Shown in pieces: positions 56,841 through 61,004 of a stretch of DNA of 61,004 bases (position 1 is its first letter; the number at the start of each line of letters is the position of its first letter). A program made the translations under genes and the position numbers. Source of the DNA: Geobacteraceae bacterium (GTDB lineage: Bacteria > Desulfobacterota > Desulfuromonadia > Desulfuromonadales > Geopsychrobacteraceae); assembly GCA_007125165.1 (NCBI GenBank), contig SLDV01000116.1, positions 1-61,004 on the forward strand, written 5' to 3'. The notes beneath the pieces are model-generated. The model was not told the DNA's origin. It saw only the letters and a list, made by a program, of their open reading frames with translations, and made no database searches.

Positions 56841-57608
56841 TTAACCGGCATTGAAGTTGAATCCGGCGTCAACGTAGTGGATTTCTCCAGTCACTCCGGA
56901 AGCGAGGTCGGAGAGCAGATAAAGTGTCGCCTTGCCGACGTCCTCCTGGGTAACCAGCCTTTTTAACGGTGAACGTTCTTCGGCGACCCGCAACTTCTCT
57001 TTGAAGTTGGCAATACCGGAAGCCGCAAGGGTCTTGATCGGTCCAGCTGAGACTGCGTTAACGCGGATCCCCTTTCCACCCAGTTCTGCCGCCAGGTAAC
57101 GTACTGACGATTCGAGGGCCGCCTTGGCAACTCCCATGACGTTATACTCAGGAACCGAACGTACGGAACCAAGGTAGGTCATGGTAACAATGCTACTCCC
57201 TTCCTTCATAACCGGTAGAGCACAACGGGTCAAGGAGATCAGTGAGTAGGCACTGACATCAAGGGCCAGACGGAAACCGTCACGGCTGGTCTGGCTGAAG
57301 GGATTTTTCAAATCTTCGCGATTGGCATAGGCAACTGCGTGGACAACAAAGTCGACGGTCCCCCAGGCTTCTTGCAAAACATCAAAAACCGCCACCATTT
57401 CTTCTTCGTTCTGCACATCGCAGGGGAGAATAATGGTTGAATCCAAACTCTCCGCCAGCGGTCGCACCCGTTTTTCCAGTGCCCCGTTTAAGTAAGTAAA
57501 AGCCAGTTCAGCACCTGCAGCTCGCAGCTGCTGGGCAATCCCCCAGGCGATACTTTTATCATTGGCAACACCGAAAATCACGCCACGCTTTCCAGCCATT
57601 ATTCCCAT
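56841..57608 (-). CDS. fabI: Enoyl-ACP reductase FabI
   Basis: 255 residues, normal length. It does the last reduction in each round of fatty-acid elongation using NADH. Seen: GVIFGVANDKSIAWGIAQ at the N-terminus, CDVQNEEEM, the catalytic Tyr-x6-Lys in EYNVMGVAKAALE, and VSAGPIKTLAASGI. ATG 57608 has AGGGAG 8 bases upstream; a longer start at 57677 is rejected. Confidence 0.96.
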   Translation of the reverse strand: MGIMAGKRGVIFGVANDKSIAWGIAQQLRAAGAELAFTYLNGALEKRVRPLAESLDSTIILPCDVQNEEEMVAVFDVLQEAWGTVDFVVHAVAYANREDLKNPFSQTSRDGFRLALDVSAYSLISLTRCALPVMKEGSSIVTMTYLGSVRSVPEYNVMGVAKAALESSVRYLAAELGGKGIRVNAVSAGPIKTLAASGIANFKEKLRVAEERSPLKRLVTQEDVGKATLYLLSDLASGVTGEIHYVDAGFNFNAG

Positions 57609-57802
57609 ATTTACATCTCCCTGGAGTTTAAAATTTTGGTAAGTACAACCCCGTATTTTTAACAAAAGATCCGTCATAAGGCAAGTTATGATGAGATCAA
57701 CATACCAGTTGTTTTTTTATCACGCCCCTACCCTTCCGGATGCAGATTAGGCTAAACTGACAATCACGTAATTTTTCAACACATTCTCAAGGAGAAGAGT
57801 CC

Positions 57803-59215
57803 ATGGCGAAAACCCTGTACGATAAACTCTGGGACGCCCACCTCGTCAGTCATGATGACAACGGCACCAGCCTGCTGTACATTGACCGCCAATTGCTCCA
57901 CGAAGTCACCTCGCCCCAAGCCTTCGAGGGGCTGCGGCTGGCAGGTCGCAAACCCTGGCGCACCGATGCCAACCTGGCGGTGCCCGATCACAACGTGCCG
58001 ACCAAGGATCGCGCTGCCGGCATCAGTGACCCCGTATCGCGGCTGCAGATCGAAACCCTGGAAAAGAATTGCCGCGATTTCGGCATCAACCTGTTTGCCA
58101 TGGATGATCCGCGCCAGGGGATTGTCCACGTTATCGGCCCGGAACAGGGGGCGACCCTGCCCGGCATGACCATCGTCTGCGGCGACTCCCACACCGCCAC
58201 CCACGGAGCCTTCGGGGCGCTGGCCTTCGGTATCGGCACTTCTGAAGTCGAACATGTGCTTGCCACCCAGTGTCTGATCCAGAAAAAATCCAAATCGATG
58301 CTGATCGAGGTCAACGGCACGCTGCCTCCGGGCCTGACCGCCAAAGACATCGTCCTGTCGATTATCGGGCGCATCGGCACCGCCGGCGGCACCGGCTATA
58401 CCATCGAATATGGCGGCTCAACCATCCGCAGCCTGTCGATGGAAGGGCGCATGACCATCTGCAACATGAGCATTGAGGCAGGAGCACGGGCCGGACTGAT
58501 CGCTGTCGATCAGACCACCATTGACTACATCAAAGGACGCCCTTTTGCTCCCACCGGCCCGCTCTGGGATCAGGCGGTCAGTGCCTGGCAAGAATTGCGT
58601 AGCGATCCCGATGCCGAGTTCGATCGCGTCGTCCATATCGATGCCCGCGATCTGCAACCCCAGATCAGTTGGGGTACCTCACCGGAGATGGTGGTGACCA
58701 TCGACGCCTGTGTTCCTGATCCGAAAGATGAGTCCGATTCAACCAGGCGCGAAGGGATGATAAATGCCCTCAAATATATGGGGCTGACCCCCGGCACACC
58801 GATGACCGAGATCCGTCCTGACATCATCTTCATCGGCTCCTGTACTAACGGTCGCATTGAAGACCTGCGCGCTGTTGCTGCTGTGGTCAAAGGGCGCAAG
58901 GTGGCCGACTCCATCAAGCAGGCGCTTATTGTCCCGGGCTCCGGACTTGTCAAACAGCAGGCGGAAGCCGAAGGCCTCGATAAAATTTTGACTGACGCCG
59001 GCTTTGAATGGCGCGAACCGGGCTGCTCCATGTGCCTGGCGATGAATAACGACCGCCTGAAACCGGGTGAGCGTTGCGCCTCGACCTCGAATCGCAACTT
59101 TGAGGGGCGTCAGGGGCAAGGGGGGCGCACCCACCTGGTTAGCCCCGCCATGGCCGCTGCGGCGGCGGTTACCGGTCACTTTATCGATGTGCGTCAACTG
59201 GAGGTGCAGGCATGA
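57803..59215 (+). CDS. leuC: 3-isopropylmalate dehydratase, large subunit
   Basis: 470 residues, the E. coli-type length. Aconitase-family subunit carrying the 4Fe-4S cluster: ligands in [13 protein letters not shown] and GCSMCLAMN are present; [20 protein letters not shown] and [10 protein letters not shown] are the other family marks. Second step of leucine synthesis. AAGGAG precedes ATG 57803. Overlaps leuD by ATGA. Confidence 0.97.
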   Translation: MAKTLYDKLWDAHLVSHDDNGTSLLYIDRQLLHEVTSPQAFEGLRLAGRKPWRTDANLAVPDHNVPTKDRAAGISDPVSRLQIETLEKNCRDFGINLFAMDDPRQGIVHVIGPEQGATLPGMTIVCGDSHTATHGAFGALAFGIGTSEVEHVLATQCLIQKKSKSMLIEVNGTLPPGLTAKDIVLSIIGRIGTAGGTGYTIEYGGSTIRSLSMEGRMTICNMSIEAGARAGLIAVDQTTIDYIKGRPFAPTGPLWDQAVSAWQELRSDPDAEFDRVVHIDARDLQPQISWGTSPEMVVTIDACVPDPKDESDSTRREGMINALKYMGLTPGTPMTEIRPDIIFIGSCTNGRIEDLRAVAAVVKGRKVADSIKQALIVPGSGLVKQQAEAEGLDKILTDAGFEWREPGCSMCLAMNNDRLKPGERCASTSNRNFEGRQGQGGRTHLVSPAMAAAAAVTGHFIDVRQLEVQA

Positions 59216-59865
59216 AACCTTTTCAAACTCTTACCGGCATGGTTGCCCCCCTTGATCGCTCTAACATCGACACCGATGCGATCATTCCCAAGCAGTTTCT
59301 CAAGTCGATAAAGCGTACCGGCTTCGGCCCCTTTCTCTTTGATGAATGGCGCTATCTCGATCATGGTGAACCTGACATGGACTGCAGCGAGCGGCCGAAA
59401 AACCCGAATTTTGTCCTTAATCAACCGCGCTACAGCGCAGCCCAAATACTCTTGACCCGCGCCAATTTCGGCTGTGGCTCGTCCCGTGAGCACGCCCCCT
59501 GGGCTCTGCTCGACTACGGTTTCAGGGTCATCATTGCACCCAGTTATGCCGACATCTTCTACAACAACTGCTTCAAGAACGGCATCCTGCCAATCGTGCT
59601 GTCGAATGACACCGTAGAGCGGCTGTTCCGTGAAGTTGAAGCAACCCCCGGCTATCAGCTGACGGTCGACCTGGAACAACAGACCGTCACCACCCCGACT
59701 GGAAGCAGCTACAACTTCGACATTGATTCATTTCGTAAACACTGCCTACTGCTCGGACTGGATGACATTGCCCTGACCCTGGAAAAAGTTACGGCGATAC
59801 AAGAATTTGAAGAGCGACATCGGCAGCATTCACCCTGGCTGTTCAGTCCTCACCCGGAACTTTGA
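59212..59865 (+). CDS. leuD: 3-isopropylmalate dehydratase, small subunit
   Basis: 217 residues. The swivel-domain subunit: [19 protein letters not shown] at the N-terminus, [19 protein letters not shown] with the substrate-binding serine and arginine, [15 protein letters not shown]. Coupled to leuC by start-stop overlap. leuA and leuB are not in the window. Confidence 0.97.
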   Translation: MKPFQTLTGMVAPLDRSNIDTDAIIPKQFLKSIKRTGFGPFLFDEWRYLDHGEPDMDCSERPKNPNFVLNQPRYSAAQILLTRANFGCGSSREHAPWALLDYGFRVIIAPSYADIFYNNCFKNGILPIVLSNDTVERLFREVEATPGYQLTVDLEQQTVTTPTGSSYNFDIDSFRKHCLLLGLDDIALTLEKVTAIQEFEERHRQHSPWLFSPHPEL

Positions 59866-59988
59866 GCTTCTCTGCTTTTCAACTTCAGCAGCGATGAGTT
59901 TACTTTTTTTAAGGGAAGTCAACTCCCCGTCAATGAACTTGATTCACCTGCCAAGTCCATTGCCACTTCAAGTAAAGGATCTGTGACC

Positions 59989-61004
59989 ATGCTCCCTGCT
60001 CCGTACCAGGACTTTTTGAAAACTGTCAGCAAGACCCTGCCGAAAAAGCAATTGACTACCGATCCGCTGAAGACGGTCACGTTCGGAACCGATGCCAGTT
60101 TTTATCGGTTGATTCCCAAAATCGTCATCCATGTTGAAAACCAGGACGAGGTTCAATTGATTCTGCGTGAAGCCAACAAGCGCAAACTGCCGGTCACCTT
60201 CCGGGCCGCAGGCACCAGCCTCTCGGGACAGGCGATCAGTGACAGTATTCTGGTCCAGTTGGGCAAGGGCTGGCAGGGCTACCGGATCTTCGACAAAGCC
60301 CGCAAGATTGAGCTGCAGCCCGGCATCATCGGCAGTCGTGCCAACTTTTTGCTGGCCGAGTTCGGCAAGAAGATCGGCCCTGACCCGGCCTCCATCGACA
60401 GCGCCAAGATCGGCGGTATCGTCGCCAACAACGCCAGTGGTATGTGTTGCGGGGTGGCCGAGAACAGCTACAAGACCCTGGATAGTCTGAGAATGATCCT
60501 GGTCGATGGAACCGTTGTTGACACCGCTGACGACAAAAGCCGCTCCGCTTTCACGCGCAGTCATCCGCATATTCTGCAGGGGCTTACCGAGCTACGTGAC
60601 CGGGTTGCCGCCAACCCTGAATTAAGTGAGCGTATCCGCTATAAATTCAAGATTAAAAACACCACCGGTTACAGCCTGAACGCCCTGGTCGATTTCAAAG
60701 ATCCCTTCGACATCATGCAGCAACTGATGGTTGGCTCGGAAGGGACCCTCGGCTTTATCGCCAACGTGGTCTACAAGACAGTTGTCGAGCATCAACACAA
60801 GGCCAGCGCGTTGATCATGTATCCTGACGTTTCCACCGCCTGCAGCGTCATTCCGCTGCTGCGCGACAATCTCCCGGTTGCGGCTGCGGAACTGATGGAT
60901 CGCGCTGCCCTGACCTCCGTCCAGAACGAGCCGGGCATGCCCGCCTATCTGGCCGGACTCGCCGATGACGTCACCGCCCTGCTGGTGGAGACCCGTGCGA
61001 CCAG
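59989..61004 (+). CDS. FAD-binding oxidoreductase, GlcD / D-lactate dehydrogenase type (cut by window end)
   Basis: ATG 59989 opens a frame that stays open to the last base (338 codons). The part seen is an FAD_binding_4 domain: FRAAGTSLSGQAISDSILVQ, IELQPGIIGSRANFLL, SAKIGGIVANNASGMCCGV, KIKNTTGYSLNALVDF, LMVGSEGTLGFIANV. Many Desulfuromonadales relatives have a C-terminal iron-sulfur (CCG) part fused on; that would lie outside. Likely oxidises D-lactate or a similar hydroxy acid. AAAGG lies 11 bases upstream. No gene is seen in the 123-base gap after leuD. Confidence 0.9.
   Translation, partial: MLPAPYQDFLKTVSKTLPKKQLTTDPLKTVTFGTDASFYRLIPKIVIHVENQDEVQLILREANKRKLPVTFRAAGTSLSGQAISDSILVQLGKGWQGYRIFDKARKIELQPGIIGSRANFLLAEFGKKIGPDPASIDSAKIGGIVANNASGMCCGVAENSYKTLDSLRMILVDGTVVDTADDKSRSAFTRSHPHILQGLTELRDRVAANPELSERIRYKFKIKNTTGYSLNALVDFKDPFDIMQQLMVGSEGTLGFIANVVYKTVVEHQHKASALIMYPDVSTACSVIPLLRDNLPVAAAELMDRAALTSVQNEPGMPAYLAGLADDVTALLVETRAT

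Overview
This window looks like chromosome from a Gram-negative deltaproteobacterium of the Desulfuromonadales type (Geobacter / Pelobacter / Desulfuromonas relatives). The reasons are the gene order kdsB-pyrG-kdsA-kdsD-kdsC-lptCAB-rpoN-hpf-ptsN-hprK-rapZ-PTS-metK, an HPr kinase next to RapZ in an LPS-making organism, an acetate/succinate CoA-transferase, and a complete lipopolysaccharide and outer-membrane toolkit. The assignment is an inference from gene content and order; no database search was possible.

Layout. Bases 1-3322 (+) hold the end of agmatine deiminase, N-carbamoylputrescine amidase, an ATP-grasp ligase and an esterase. Bases 3431-20411 (-) form one long, tightly packed run, read from kdsB down to metK: Kdo synthesis, LPS transport, sigma-54, ribosome hibernation, and a phosphotransferase system with its kinase (HprK), adaptor (RapZ), mannose-family EIIA/B/C/D, HPr and enzyme I. 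Bases 20508-28776 (-) hold a Na/phosphate transporter and the conserved phoH-pgpH-ybeY-corC-lnt block. Bases 29166-35828 (+) hold the most unusual locus: two tandem copies of a two-gene cassette, each a roughly 715-residue HEAT-like protein followed with ATGA overlap by an HD-GYP protein. All four proteins appear to share the same N-terminal domain. Bases 36155-43622 hold ettA (+), then a HIT protein, rlmKL and an M16C peptidase (-). A tRNA-Pro(UGG) at 43974 is followed by mlaC, mlaA, an MnmM-like methyltransferase and crcB (-), with bamD divergent (+). Then come a CoA-transferase with a structured leader (+), a dynamin-like GTPase, an Smr protein, a membrane TPR protein, mltD, hflX and fabI (-), and finally leuC, leuD and the start of a GlcD/D-lactate-dehydrogenase-type flavoprotein (+).

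Intergenic DNA carries several small dispersed elements. Three (1182-1310, 35941-36062, 37856-38000) are about 120-145 bases long with arms built from a CACGGAAA-like unit in inverted orientation. A fourth (3330-3421) has the same design with a CACCAAGA-like unit. Palindromic elements lie at 28840-28995, 29034-29101 and 43741-43760. One arm of the element at 37856-38000 supplies the last 11 codons of the HIT gene.

How it fits together. The kds/lpt/lnt/mla/bamD genes serve outer-membrane construction. The PTS-hprK-rapZ-ptsN-rpoN-hpf set is a regulatory phosphorelay coupled to sigma-54 and ribosome hibernation, here with a full set of mannose-type permease subunits. The duplicated HEAT/HD-GYP cassette has no described function that I recognise and is the best candidate for a new system. 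There is no CRISPR array, prophage or transposase gene in the window.
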